DNA of 64,000 nt from JACKFB01 sp041389525 (GTDB lineage Bacteria; Myxococcota_A; UBA9042; PHBI01; JACKFB01), in the NCBI GenBank assembly GCA_041389525.1, contig JAWKRR010000038.1, positions 10,028 to 74,027 of the forward strand, read 5' to 3'. Numbering within the stretch: position 1 is the first letter of the stretch; each line of letters begins with the position of its first letter. The notes below the pieces were generated by a model. That model was not told the DNA's origin and did no database searches. It worked only from the letters and a program-made list of their open reading frames with translations. Below, piece by piece: positions 45,143 through 53,415 of the stretch. Position numbers and translations under genes: made by a program.

Positions 45143-46060
45143 GTGCTCCAACTCCGCGCCCTGAATCGGCAGGCCCTGCGGCGCCTCGAGCGCGAGAGCC
45201 CGTTTCCGCCCGCCTGGACCACGATGCCCCAGCTCGAGGCCCTCGGCGACGCCTGGCTCGCGCGCCTCCGCGAGGCCCGGCGCGTCGAGGCCAGCTCAGC
45301 CCCACGCCTCGCGCGCACCCTCGAGCGTTTCGACCGCCACCTCCTCAGCGACACCGTCGAATTGCTAGACCGCGACGAGGTCTCCGACACCCGCAAGCTC
45401 CGCATGGTGCGCGCCCTGGCTCGCCAAAACCACGCGCTGCTCTCCCATCACCGCTTCCTGGCGACCATCGAGCCCCACGTGCGCGCCATCGCCCGCCGCT
45501 TCGGCCGCCCGGCGCGCCTGCTCGAGCTGGCCAGCGGCGCCGGCGAGTTCAGCCTCGCCTGCGCCGCCCACGCCCGAGATCGCCGCCTCCCCCTCGAGGT
45601 CAGCGGCAGCGACATCGTCGAGGCCTACGTCGCGTCAGCGAACGCCGCGGCGAAGCAGCGGAACATCCCGGCGAGCTTTCGCAGGCTCAACGCCTTCGAC
45701 CTGTCCGAGCTCGGCCCCGAGACCTACGACATCGTCTTCATCAGCCAGAGCATGCACCACTTCAGCGGCGGGCAGCTCGCCATGATGATGGCCCAGGCCC
45801 AGCGCGTCGCGACCACCGCCTTCGTGGGCGTCGACGGCCGCCGCAGCCTGCTCCTGCTCGGCGTCGTGCCCTTGCTCGCCGCGCTCCAAGGCACCCTCGA
45901 CCTCGTCCACGACGCGACGCTCTCCGCGCGCAAGTTCTACTCCGAGGCCGAGCTGGAGCTCATCGCCCGCATCGCGCTGCCCGGCGCGACCGTGCGAGCC
46001 CGCAGCGCGCACCCAGGCTTCTCGGTGCTCAACGCTAGCTTTCGAACGCCGCGTCCATGA
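45143..46060 (+). CDS. Class I SAM-dependent methyltransferase-like protein
   Basis: A 305-residue cytoplasmic protein starting at GTG 45143. The first 115 residues are helical and basic (FDRHLLSDTVELLDRDEV). The Rossmann methyltransferase core then shows motif I LLELASGAGEFSLACAAHA at about 127-145, an acidic motif II VSGSDIVEAYV, and the motif IV-like YDIVFISQSMHHFSGGQLAM. The C-terminal part has a hydrophobic stretch (LLLLGVVPLLAALQGTLDLV) that may touch the membrane. The acceptor substrate is not predictable. The end overlaps the convergent aminotransferase gene by 26 bases. Confidence 0.78.
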   Translation: MLQLRALNRQALRRLERESPFPPAWTTMPQLEALGDAWLARLREARRVEASSAPRLARTLERFDRHLLSDTVELLDRDEVSDTRKLRMVRALARQNHALLSHHRFLATIEPHVRAIARRFGRPARLLELASGAGEFSLACAAHARDRRLPLEVSGSDIVEAYVASANAAAKQRNIPASFRRLNAFDLSELGPETYDIVFISQSMHHFSGGQLAMMMAQAQRVATTAFVGVDGRRSLLLLGVVPLLAALQGTLDLVHDATLSARKFYSEAELELIARIALPGATVRARSAHPGFSVLNASFRTPRP

Positions 46061-47369
46061 CGTCCAGCGCGCGGCCGATCCGCGCGTAGCCCTCGCGCAG
46101 GTCCGCCTCGCTGATGCAGAGCGGCGGCACCACCATCACGGTGGACCAGCGGACGTAGGCGAACACACCCTCGGCGAGCAGCCGCTCGTAGAGGTCGTGC
46201 ATCAGCGGGTGCTTGACGTTGAAGCCCCCGAAGGGCGCGCCGGTCGCGTCGCGCTGGAGGTCCAGCATCCCGAAGAGCCCCGTCGCGCGCCCGCCCCGCA
46301 CGCTCGGGTGCGCGGCGGTCAGGGCGGCCATCTCTTCCAGCATCACCCGCTCGAGATCGGCCGCGCGTGCAACCAAGCCGTCGTCGCGCAAGACCTCGAT
46401 GTTGGCGACCGCCGCCGCCAGCGAGACCGGGTGGGCGTGGTAGGTGAGCCCGGTCTGAAAGACGCGCTCGTCGAAGACCCTCGCCAGCCCGCGCCGCAGC
46501 GCCATCGCCCCCAGCGGCGCGTACGAGCTGGTCAGCCCCTTCGCCATGGTCACGATGTCCGGCAGGATCCCCTCGCGCTCGAACGCGAACCAGCGCCCCG
46601 TGCGCCCGAAACCGCACATGACCTCGTCGCAGACCAGCAGGATCCCGTAGCGCTCGGTCAGCGCGCGCACGCCCCGCAGCCAGCCCTCCGGCGCCTCCAG
46701 CACGCCGTTGGTCCCCGTGACCGTCTCGATGAAGAAGGCCGCGATCTGGTCGGGGCCCTCCATTTGTATGGTCTCGTCGAGGTATTCGAGGTGCCTCGCC
46801 GTGCGCTCGGCGGCCGTGGCGCCGAAGCCGAAGTGGTAGGGCTCGGGGTCGAGGACGTGGATGAATCCCGGCGGGCCGGGTTCGGTCGCCCAGCGCCGTG
46901 GGTCGCCGGTGAGCTGCATCGCGCCGGTCGTCGCCCCGTGATAACTGCGGTAGCGACTGAGTATTTTATGCCGCCCCGTCGCCCAACGCGCCGCCTTGAT
47001 CGCGCTCTCGTTGGCGTCCGAGCCGCCCAGCGTGAAGAAGAGCACGTCCAGATCGCCAGGCAGCACCGAGGCGATCAGCTGCCCCGCCCGCGCCCGAATC
47101 TCGGTCGCCGCCCCCGGATAGGCGTAGGGAAGGATCTCGAGCTGTGCCTTCATCGCGTCGATGATGCGCCGCTCGCCGTGACCCACCGTCAGGCTCATGG
47201 TCTGGCTGTTGAAGTCCAGCAGCCGCTTGCCGTCGGCGGTCCAGAACCACGCGCCCTCGCCGCCCGTGACGGCCAGCGGCTCCACGGCGTCCTGGCGGCT
47301 CCACGAGTAGAGCGAGTGCTCGCGGCACAACCGGATCATCTCGTCGGCGGTCACGGGCGGAGTCCCCAC
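46035..47369 (-). CDS. Class III (PLP-dependent) aminotransferase
   Basis: A 444-residue cytoplasmic enzyme of the omega-amino acid/acetylornithine/taurine-pyruvate aminotransferase group. Features in order: the GEGAWFWTADGKRLLDF entry segment, LFFTLGGSDANESAIKAAR (phosphate-binding), SYHGATTGAM, the PLP aspartate in LLVCDEVMCGFGRTGRW, and the Schiff-base lysine in TMAKGLTSSYAPLGA. The Thr of the TYHAHPVSLAAA segment is at the expected place. The GTG at 47369 is the longest plausible start; another GTG five codons later would serve as well. The donor cannot be fixed; taurine or an omega-amino acid is a reasonable guess from the overall resemblance. It is convergent with the methyltransferase. 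Confidence 0.88.
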   Translation of the reverse strand: MGTPPVTADEMIRLCREHSLYSWSRQDAVEPLAVTGGEGAWFWTADGKRLLDFNSQTMSLTVGHGERRIIDAMKAQLEILPYAYPGAATEIRARAGQLIASVLPGDLDVLFFTLGGSDANESAIKAARWATGRHKILSRYRSYHGATTGAMQLTGDPRRWATEPGPPGFIHVLDPEPYHFGFGATAAERTARHLEYLDETIQMEGPDQIAAFFIETVTGTNGVLEAPEGWLRGVRALTERYGILLVCDEVMCGFGRTGRWFAFEREGILPDIVTMAKGLTSSYAPLGAMALRRGLARVFDERVFQTGLTYHAHPVSLAAAVANIEVLRDDGLVARAADLERVMLEEMAALTAAHPSVRGGRATGLFGMLDLQRDATGAPFGGFNVKHPLMHDLYERLLAEGVFAYVRWSTVMVVPPLCISEADLREGYARIGRALDVMDAAFES

Positions 47370-47406
47370 CTAGACCCTACGGATCGACCGGCTCCGAGGC
47401 GCACCA

Positions 47407-47790
47407 TCAGTTCAAGACGTTCGGCAGCGCCAAGGTGAACGGCGCGATCTCCGCGTCGAAGCTCTCGCCGGACGCCGACACCATCTGGTAGCTGCCGTGC
47501 ATCGTGCCCACCTGGGTGCGCAGCGGGCAGGCGCTGGTGTACTCGTGCGCTTGGCCCGGCTCGAGCACGGGCTGCTCGCCGATGACGCCGGGGCCGCGCA
47601 CCTCCTCGACCTTGCTGTCGCCGTCGGTGATGACCCAGTGGCGGCTGAGCAGCTGCACCGTCTCCTCGCCGACGTTCGAGATCCGCACCCGGTAGGCGAA
47701 GAAGTAATAGTCCTGCTCGGGCGCGCTGCGCTCGGGCACGTAGGCGCTCTCGACTTCGATGCGCACGCCGTGGGTCGTCGATTGGGTCAT
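47407..47790 (-). CDS. apaG: ApaG-family protein
   Basis: A 127-residue single-domain protein with the fibronectin-III-like ApaG fold, linked in enterobacteria to Co2+ resistance and Mg2+ efflux. Characteristic segments: IEVESAYVPERSAPEQDYYFFAY-like start, VRISNVGEETVQLLSRHWVI, GEQPVLEPGQAHEYTSACPL and VGTMHGSYQMV. The length is typical. The ATG overlaps the sfsA stop by 4 bases, so it is the last gene of a three-gene overlapping chain. It has no signal peptide and is expected in the cytoplasm. Confidence 0.95.
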   Translation of the reverse strand: MTQSTTHGVRIEVESAYVPERSAPEQDYYFFAYRVRISNVGEETVQLLSRHWVITDGDSKVEEVRGPGVIGEQPVLEPGQAHEYTSACPLRTQVGTMHGSYQMVSASGESFDAEIAPFTLALPNVLN

Positions 47791-48560
47791 GGCTGGGAAT
47801 TACTCCGAGGCGCGGCGGGGATCAAGGCTTCGGCGTCGACCGGCAGCGCGCGGTCCAGGGCGATGTCGGTGGGGCGCACGTGGCAGCGCAGCGCGATGGC
47901 CTCGACGCCGCGGGAGAGCGCGTCGCGCAGGCCGTCGGCGTAGGCGGGGTCGATGTGGCGGGCGGGCGCGAATCGCTCGGTGTCGCCTCGCTGAACGAGG
48001 TAGACCATGACGGCGCGGCCGCCCGATTCGACGACCTTGGCCAGCTCGCCGAGGTGGGTCAGGCCTCGGGCGGTGACGGCGTCGGGGAAGAGCGCCACGC
48101 CGTCGGCGGCCAGGGTGACGTTCTTCACCTCGACGTAGCAGGGGCGGGGGTCGGCGGGGTTGTCGCTGAGCAGCAGGTCGATGCGCGAGCGCTCACCGTA
48201 GCGGACCTCGCGTCGCAGCGTGGCGTAGCCGGCGAGCTCGGGGACCGCGCCCGCGCTGACGGCCGCGGCGACGAAGGCGTTCGGAAGCTGGGTGTCGACG
48301 CCGACCAGGACGTCGCCGTCGCTGGCGATGCGCCAGGTCCACTGGAGCTTGCGCTTGGGGTCGTCGTGGGGCGTCAACCACACGCGGCTGCCGGGCTCGA
48401 GGAGGCCCAGCATCGTGCCCGTGTTCATGCAGTGGGCGGTGACCTCGCGCCCGTCGTCCAGGCGCACGTCCGCGAAGAAGCGCTTGTAGCGGCGGAGCAG
48501 GTGGCCTGGGACCAGCGGCGGCGAGAAGGGGAGCGAGACCTCGGGACGGCCAGCGCTCAC
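47787..48560 (-). CDS. sfsA: SfsA DNA/RNA nuclease family protein
   Basis: A 257-residue protein of the SfsA family (sugar fermentation stimulation protein A), which has an N-terminal OB-like part and a C-terminal restriction-endonuclease-like fold. Visible motifs: VPGHLLRRYKRFFADVRLDD, VTAHCMNTGTMLGLLEPGS, LTPHDDPKRKLQWTW, the nuclease core SRIDLLLSDNPADPRPCYVEV-KNVTL (Asp and Glu-x-Lys), and FPDAVTARGLTHLGEL. The length is slightly above the usual 230-250. It overlaps both neighbours by 4 bases. Confidence 0.95.
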   Translation of the reverse strand: MSAGRPEVSLPFSPPLVPGHLLRRYKRFFADVRLDDGREVTAHCMNTGTMLGLLEPGSRVWLTPHDDPKRKLQWTWRIASDGDVLVGVDTQLPNAFVAAAVSAGAVPELAGYATLRREVRYGERSRIDLLLSDNPADPRPCYVEVKNVTLAADGVALFPDAVTARGLTHLGELAKVVESGGRAVMVYLVQRGDTERFAPARHIDPAYADGLRDALSRGVEAIALRCHVRPTDIALDRALPVDAEALIPAAPRSNSQP

Positions 48561-49693
48561 GCCCGCGGGGTGGCGGGGCGGCGTCGGCGGATGAACCCGA
48601 GAGCGAAGAGCAGGCCGATGCCGAGGCCCAGGGCGACGCCGGGCGCGGGGACGACGGCCTCGGGGAGCACCTCGGGGCCGTCCTTTGCGAAGGTGACGAC
48701 CGGGTCGGCCAAGGAGCCGGGGGGCACGCGGGCGTGCAGGCGGGTGAGGAACGCGATCTCGTCGTCGATGAGCGCGCTCACCGAGTCGGGCACGGTGAGG
48801 TCGGCAGTCCGCAGGTCGCGCGCCATCTCGGTGACGAAGACGCGGCCGCCGGCGCGCTCTGTCGCGCGGTCCAAGACGACGTCGTAGCTGCCGGCGTCGC
48901 CTGCGGCGAGCTGGTCGTGGACGCCCGTGCCCAGCTCGGAGATGTCGATGGAGCCGTAGTTCAAGATGCGAAATCGCTTGTCGGCGACTACGAAGATGAC
49001 GGTCTCGGCGGCGCGGCCGGTCGCCGTGCTCGCGGCGCTCAGGGCGAGGGCGAGGCGGATGTCCGGCGGCTCGAAGAAGTTCACGGCGACGGGCGCGGGC
49101 TCGGTCGTGGCGCCGGTCCGGGGGAAGGTGACGCCCACGAAGCGTGCGCCGCCGTCGAGCTCGGCCTTGAGCTCGGCGATGTCGGTCTCGGTGAACGCGA
49201 AGCCCTCATCGGTCAGCCAGGACTGGGCCGCGCCGATGGTGGCGGGCGAGATGACGGTCGCGGTGACGTCGGGCGAGGGGGTGCCGGCGATGGCGTCGAC
49301 CGACGGCGTGAAGACCTCGTCGCGTCGGGCGCTGTCGCTCTCGCAGCCGTCGCCGGACTGGTGGCGCTCGGTGACCACGGAGGGCGACGAGAGCGCGAAG
49401 AGGTCGGCGAACACGGCCGGATCGGCGGTGTCCAGCTCGGGCAGGCCGTGCACCGGCAGGAGGTAGCCCAGCCGCCCGGCCGGGTCGCCGCCGGCAGCCG
49501 AGACCACAGGCTGCACGGTCAACGTCGCCTTACCGTCGCGCCAAACCGTCAGGATCCGGTGGGCGTCCACGGTGATCTTGACGTCTGCGGAGTCCGCGAA
49601 GAAACGCGCGGTCGCCGCGGCAGGTCTCGGCGCGGCCAGCGAGCCCACGGCAACGAGGAAAAAAGTCAGACGGGATATGGCGAATCGGGTCAT
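48557..49693 (-). CDS. Exported DUF2330 protein with C-terminal membrane anchor
   Basis: A 378-residue exported protein. Signal peptide LTFFLVAVGSLAAPRPAAATA, then a DUF2330-like body: ARFFADSADVKITVDAHRIL, GYLLPVHGLPELDTADPAVF and SSPSVVTERHQSGDGCESDS are typical of this family of Myxococcota and other bacteria. The tail, PAPGVALGLGIGLLFALGFI followed by RRRRP, is a membrane helix with a basic end similar to MYXO-CTERM/PGF-type anchors but without the Cys. The start overlaps nothing; its stop overlaps the sfsA start by 4 bases, so it leads the DUF2330-sfsA-apaG chain. Function is unknown. Confidence 0.8.
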   Translation of the reverse strand: MTRFAISRLTFFLVAVGSLAAPRPAAATARFFADSADVKITVDAHRILTVWRDGKATLTVQPVVSAAGGDPAGRLGYLLPVHGLPELDTADPAVFADLFALSSPSVVTERHQSGDGCESDSARRDEVFTPSVDAIAGTPSPDVTATVISPATIGAAQSWLTDEGFAFTETDIAELKAELDGGARFVGVTFPRTGATTEPAPVAVNFFEPPDIRLALALSAASTATGRAAETVIFVVADKRFRILNYGSIDISELGTGVHDQLAAGDAGSYDVVLDRATERAGGRVFVTEMARDLRTADLTVPDSVSALIDDEIAFLTRLHARVPPGSLADPVVTFAKDGPEVLPEAVVPAPGVALGLGIGLLFALGFIRRRRPATPRA

Positions 49694-49759
49694 GGCGCTT
49701 CCTCGAAGGCTCGGGCGGGCCCGAGCGGGCGGGGGGTCGTCCAGGGGGCGTCGGGCTGG

Positions 49760-51220
49760 CTACTTGCCCGGCGGGCGCGGGGGCGCGCTGGGCCGCGGGG
49801 GCGCGACGGGGCGGGTCGACGGGCGATCGTCGGAGGGCCGCGGCGGGGCGCTGGCGTCGGGGGCGGCCTCGGCGGCGACGTCGACCTTCGCGGGCGCGGG
49901 GGCCGCGGCGACGCTCTGCGGAGCGGGCGCGGGGGCGGGCTGCGCGGCGACGACGGGCGCGGGCTGCGGGGCCGGCGCGGGGGCGGTGGCGGGCTTGGGC
50001 GTGGCCGCGACGGGCGCGGGCTCCGGCTTGGGCGCGGGGGCGGCCGCGACGGGCGCGGGCTCCGGCTTGGGCGCGGGGGCGGCCGCGAACTTCGGCGCCG
50101 CGACGGCCGCGGGCGCTGCGGTGGTCTCCGGCTCCTCATCGCGCACCGCGCGACGGCGCCGCACGGTCGAGGTCGGCCCGCTCTCGGCGGCCTCGGCCTC
50201 CGCCTCTGCGGCGGCCTCCGCCTCGGCAACCCGGGTCGCCTCCGCAGCCTCCGCCTCGATCTTCGCGACCGCCTCGTCCGCCTCCGCCTGGGCCTCGGCC
50301 TTCGCCTTCGCCTTGGCCGCCGCCTTCGCCTCGGCCTCCGCCGCCACGCGGGCCGCCTCGATGGCCGGGTCCGGCTCCGGCGTCCCGGGCAGCACGATGG
50401 GCGCCGACGTCCGGTCGACCTTGATCTCTTCGCGCTTGGGCTCCAGCGCCCGGCGCTTCACCGACTTCTCGACCGCCGGCATCGGCGGCGCTGTCCCGTG
50501 CACCAGCTTGTAGTTCTCGTCCTGGAGCACATCGAGCTGCAGCTGCGTCACGATCCACGCGCGGCGGTTGTCCTCGTTCTTCTTCGCCAAGATGCGCACG
50601 TCGTAGGTCGCCTCGACCAGCGCCTTCTTCATCCGCTCGGCCCGCGTGTGCGAGCGGTCCAGGTCCTCGCGCGCCTTGTCCAGCTCGCGCTCCGCCTGCG
50701 CCAGCGCTCGCGAAAGCCGCGCCGAATCCTCGCCACCGCCAGCCGGCGCCTGCGCCTGCACGACCGGCGCCTCGACCACGGCCGCTCGCTGCGGCGCCTC
50801 TTCCCGCACCTCGGCCCGCGCCGCGCTCGCCGACCTCGCCAGCTCCTTCGCCTGCTGCAGCTCGGCCCGCAGCTCCTCACGCGCGATGCGCAGCTTGTTC
50901 ATCTCCGACGACAGCTCGCGCACCCGCTCCGTGCTCTTCGCCAGCTCCGCCTTCGCCGCCTGCAGCTCGCTCTGCGCGGCCTGTGCCTTCTTGCTCTGAC
51001 CCTTCGCGCGGGACTCCTTCTTCGAGACCTCCTGCGCCTTGGCCTGATAGCGGTTGGCCTGCGTGTCCAGCTGCCCCTGCAGCTTCTTCACCTCGCGCTG
51101 CAGCGAGCCGTTCTCCTCCCGCAGCGCCGACGACTGCGTCGACTGCTCCATGGTCCGGAAGAAGAGGTAGACCGCGGCGACCAGGGCGAGCACGGCGACG
51201 ATGCCGATACCGATTTCCAT
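49760..51220 (-). CDS. Membrane-anchored coiled-coil protein with Ala/Glu and Ala/Pro low-complexity tail
   Basis: A 486-residue protein. The ATG at 51220 starts immediately before one transmembrane helix (IGIGIVAVLALVAAVYLFF); the open frame upstream is not used. Residues about 25-230 are an uninterrupted heptad-type coiled coil (ALREENGSLQREVKKLQGQL and onward). A short ordered part (RRAWIVTQLQLDVLQDENYK) follows, then an Ala/Glu/Lys helix (AEAEAKAAAKAKAKAEAQAE) and a Pro/Ala tail (KPEPAPVAAAPAP repeats). It resembles envelope-spanning or scaffold proteins, but I recognise no family. The composition is extreme even for this window, so homology searches will need masking. It ends 66 bases from the DUF2330 start on the same strand. 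Confidence 0.65.
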   Translation of the reverse strand: MEIGIGIVAVLALVAAVYLFFRTMEQSTQSSALREENGSLQREVKKLQGQLDTQANRYQAKAQEVSKKESRAKGQSKKAQAAQSELQAAKAELAKSTERVRELSSEMNKLRIAREELRAELQQAKELARSASAARAEVREEAPQRAAVVEAPVVQAQAPAGGGEDSARLSRALAQAERELDKAREDLDRSHTRAERMKKALVEATYDVRILAKKNEDNRRAWIVTQLQLDVLQDENYKLVHGTAPPMPAVEKSVKRRALEPKREEIKVDRTSAPIVLPGTPEPDPAIEAARVAAEAEAKAAAKAKAKAEAQAEADEAVAKIEAEAAEATRVAEAEAAAEAEAEAAESGPTSTVRRRRAVRDEEPETTAAPAAVAAPKFAAAPAPKPEPAPVAAAPAPKPEPAPVAATPKPATAPAPAPQPAPVVAAQPAPAPAPQSVAAAPAPAKVDVAAEAAPDASAPPRPSDDRPSTRPVAPPRPSAPPRPPGK

Positions 51221-51378
51221 GCGAAGAATCCTGACGAATCGGGAAGGGTGGGGCGAGATGACCGAGCGCCGCGAGTCCCGAGGCTTGGGCGGCGTAGGTT
51301 GGCCGGACACGGGCCGGACGATTCAGAGGGCGCGCACGCTATCACGACTTAGGTCGCTGATCTCGGCTAGATCGCGCC

Positions 51379-52602
51379 TCATTCGTCCTTGTTGTAGACC
51401 CACGCCTCCCAGCGCTCGACGTCGAGGCCGAGATTCTTCCCCGAGATCTCCTGGAGCGCCCACGCGGCCATCTCCTTGACCTCTTTCTCGTCGCGCTTGA
51501 GCGCCTCCACCAGCGCCTCGCTCGAAGACTCGTCGGCGATGCGTCCCAGCGCGTCGGCCGCCCACGTCGCGATCTCCGCGTCCGGGTCCGCCAGCATCGG
51601 CTTCAGCGCCGTGGCCGCCGACGCCGAGCGCAGCGCCCCGATGGCCAAGAACGCCGCCTGCAGCGTCTCGCGCGTCATCTTGCGCTCGGTGACCGCCCGC
51701 AAGAGCGCCGGCAACGCGTCGATGTGGCCGATGCGCCCCAGGGCCTCGATGCTCTCCTTGGCGATCGCCTGGTCGCGCATCAACAGCGAGAGCAGCGGCA
51801 CCGCCACCGGGTCGCCAAGCTGCCCCAGCGACCGAATCGCCGCCGCCTTCACCTGCTTCTCGGGGTCGCTGGTCGCCATCAAGAGCATCGCCACGCCGTC
51901 CGGGTCGGCCATCCGCGCGAGGGCCTCGCACGCCGCGACACGCACGGGCCAGCGGTTGGTCGGGTCGGCCAGGATGGTCCCGATGGGCAAGGTCGCCCGC
52001 CGGTCCCGCATCGCGCCCAGCGCCCGCGCCGCCGCCGACCGCACCTTGGGGTGAAAATGCGACAGCGCGCTGATGAGCGGCATCACCGCGCCGGGCGACG
52101 CCGTCTGGCCCAGCGCCACCGTCGCCATCAGCTTCTCGTTGATGCTCTCGGCACCCAGCGCGCGGGCCAGGGCCTCCACCGCGCCCTCAGGGTTCAGCCG
52201 CCCGATGGCGCCGATGGCCGCGACGCGGACGTTCTCCTCGGGGTCGGTCAACATCGCCAGCAGCGCCGGCCCTGCGTCGCGGGAGCCGATGTGGCCGAGC
52301 GCAGACGCCGCCGCCGCGCGCACCGGCACGCTCTCGCTCTTGAGCAGGGGCAGAAGCTGCGGCACCGCGGTCGGGCCCAGCTCGATGACGTCGGCCAGCG
52401 CCGGGCAGCGCTGCGGGTGCAGGATTTGGCAGGACGTGGCCTCTTTGACCATCTCCAGCGCGGCGCGAGCGCCCACCCGCTTGGCCTTCGTGGGCGCCTT
52501 CGCCTCCGGGGCCGCTGCCACAGCCGCGGGTGCGGCGGTCAGCGTGACCGCGGCGGCCAGACAGAACGCGGTCAGCCCGCGAGCGACAACACTACCAACC
52601 AT
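51379..52602 (-). CDS. Exported HEAT-repeat protein
   Basis: A 407-residue protein with signal peptide (LTAFCLAAAVTLTAAPAAVA) from the ATG at about 52602; an upstream in-frame GTG would spoil the signal peptide. The mature part contains about nine HEAT/PBS-lyase-type repeats, for example VPQLLPLLKSESVPVRAAAA, ALLAMLTDPEENVRVAAIGA, PLISALSHFHPKVRSAAARA and ALKPMLADPDAEIATWAADA, with the usual alternating helices. Two cysteines near the start (CQILHPQRCP) may form a disulfide. Such solenoids bind partner proteins; none is apparent. Located 158 bases upstream of the coiled-coil gene on the same strand; joint transcription is possible. Confidence 0.85.
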   Translation of the reverse strand: MVGSVVARGLTAFCLAAAVTLTAAPAAVAAAPEAKAPTKAKRVGARAALEMVKEATSCQILHPQRCPALADVIELGPTAVPQLLPLLKSESVPVRAAAASALGHIGSRDAGPALLAMLTDPEENVRVAAIGAIGRLNPEGAVEALARALGAESINEKLMATVALGQTASPGAVMPLISALSHFHPKVRSAAARALGAMRDRRATLPIGTILADPTNRWPVRVAACEALARMADPDGVAMLLMATSDPEKQVKAAAIRSLGQLGDPVAVPLLSLLMRDQAIAKESIEALGRIGHIDALPALLRAVTERKMTRETLQAAFLAIGALRSASAATALKPMLADPDAEIATWAADALGRIADESSSEALVEALKRDEKEVKEMAAWALQEISGKNLGLDVERWEAWVYNKDE

Positions 52603-52718
52603 AAGAGCCCTCCGAGGTGGCGGTGATTGTCCGGGAGGCGCTGGCACCCGGTCAAGACGCGGGCGTCCAGCACGTCACCGCGCTACACTCCCAGCCTCTG
52701 ATTCGACGGCGAGGACTC

Positions 52719-53399
52719 ATGCGGGCAGCGTCAATTTACGGTCTATGTGTGGGCCTCACGCTCTGGGCGGCGTGCGGCGGCGGCGGGCCGGTCACCGTGG
52801 CCCCGGCGGACGCTCCGGCCGAGCTCTCCGAGGCGGGCGCGGGCCACGACGCCGCGCGCCCTGTGGACCTGGCCACGCCCCGCGACGGCCGCGCGCCGCA
52901 GGACTGGAACCCGGGCGCCGGCGGCGTCGGAGGCGGCATTTTCGTAGTCGACGCCTCGGGAAAAGACGTCGGGTACCTGGTGCGTCGCGGCAGCGACGAG
53001 AGCACGGCGGGCCGCTCGATCTACGACACCGTCACGGTCTTTCACCCGGCGAGCGGGCTCTTCTTCGACATCACGATGACCGAGGCCATCCCGCTGCTTC
53101 CGGCCACCGGCTTCTTCAGCGGCGCGGGCTGCGCGACCCCGGTCGGCATCTCGGCGGGCGGCTGCGCCACCTGCCGGGCGGGCCACGGCCTGGGCTTTCT
53201 GCACGAGGGCGTGTGGTGGCGCGTGGTCTCCGGGGCCGCCCGCGAGCAGATCGCCAACGCCGCGACCCGCCCGGCGACGGCCGACGGCTCCTGCGTGCCC
53301 CACAGCTCGAGCAACTCCCCGGCCTTCCCGGTCGAGACCGTCACGGGCACCACCCCGCCGACCAGCTTCGCCGCCCCGCTGCGCTTCCAGTGGCGCTGA
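52719..53399 (+). CDS. Small lipoprotein with Cys-containing domain, unknown
   Basis: A 226-residue lipoprotein. The ATG at 52719 (GAGGA 9 bases upstream) starts a signal peptide ending LTLWAACGGGG, lipobox AAC. An acidic Ala/Pro/Asp spacer of about 40 residues precedes a domain with WNPGAGGVGGGIFVVDASGK, LVRRGSDESTAGRSIYDTVT and CATPVGISAGGCATCRAGHG, whose cysteines may form disulfides. The tail has VPHSSSNSPAFPV. I recognise no family; the domain resembles the short, lectin-like beta domains common in Myxococcota lipoproteins. It is divergent from the HEAT gene and convergent with the formylglycine-enzyme-like gene. Confidence 0.6.
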   Translation: MRAASIYGLCVGLTLWAACGGGGPVTVAPADAPAELSEAGAGHDAARPVDLATPRDGRAPQDWNPGAGGVGGGIFVVDASGKDVGYLVRRGSDESTAGRSIYDTVTVFHPASGLFFDITMTEAIPLLPATGFFSGAGCATPVGISAGGCATCRAGHGLGFLHEGVWWRVVSGAAREQIANAATRPATADGSCVPHSSSNSPAFPVETVTGTTPPTSFAAPLRFQWR

Positions 53400-53415
53400 G
53401 CCGCCTCCCCGCCCG

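Noticed and set aside
48734..51352. 872-codon plus-strand frame opposite DUF2330 and the coiled-coil gene
   Set aside because: Gly/Arg/Leu-rich shadow; the minus strand has signal peptides and recognisable domains.
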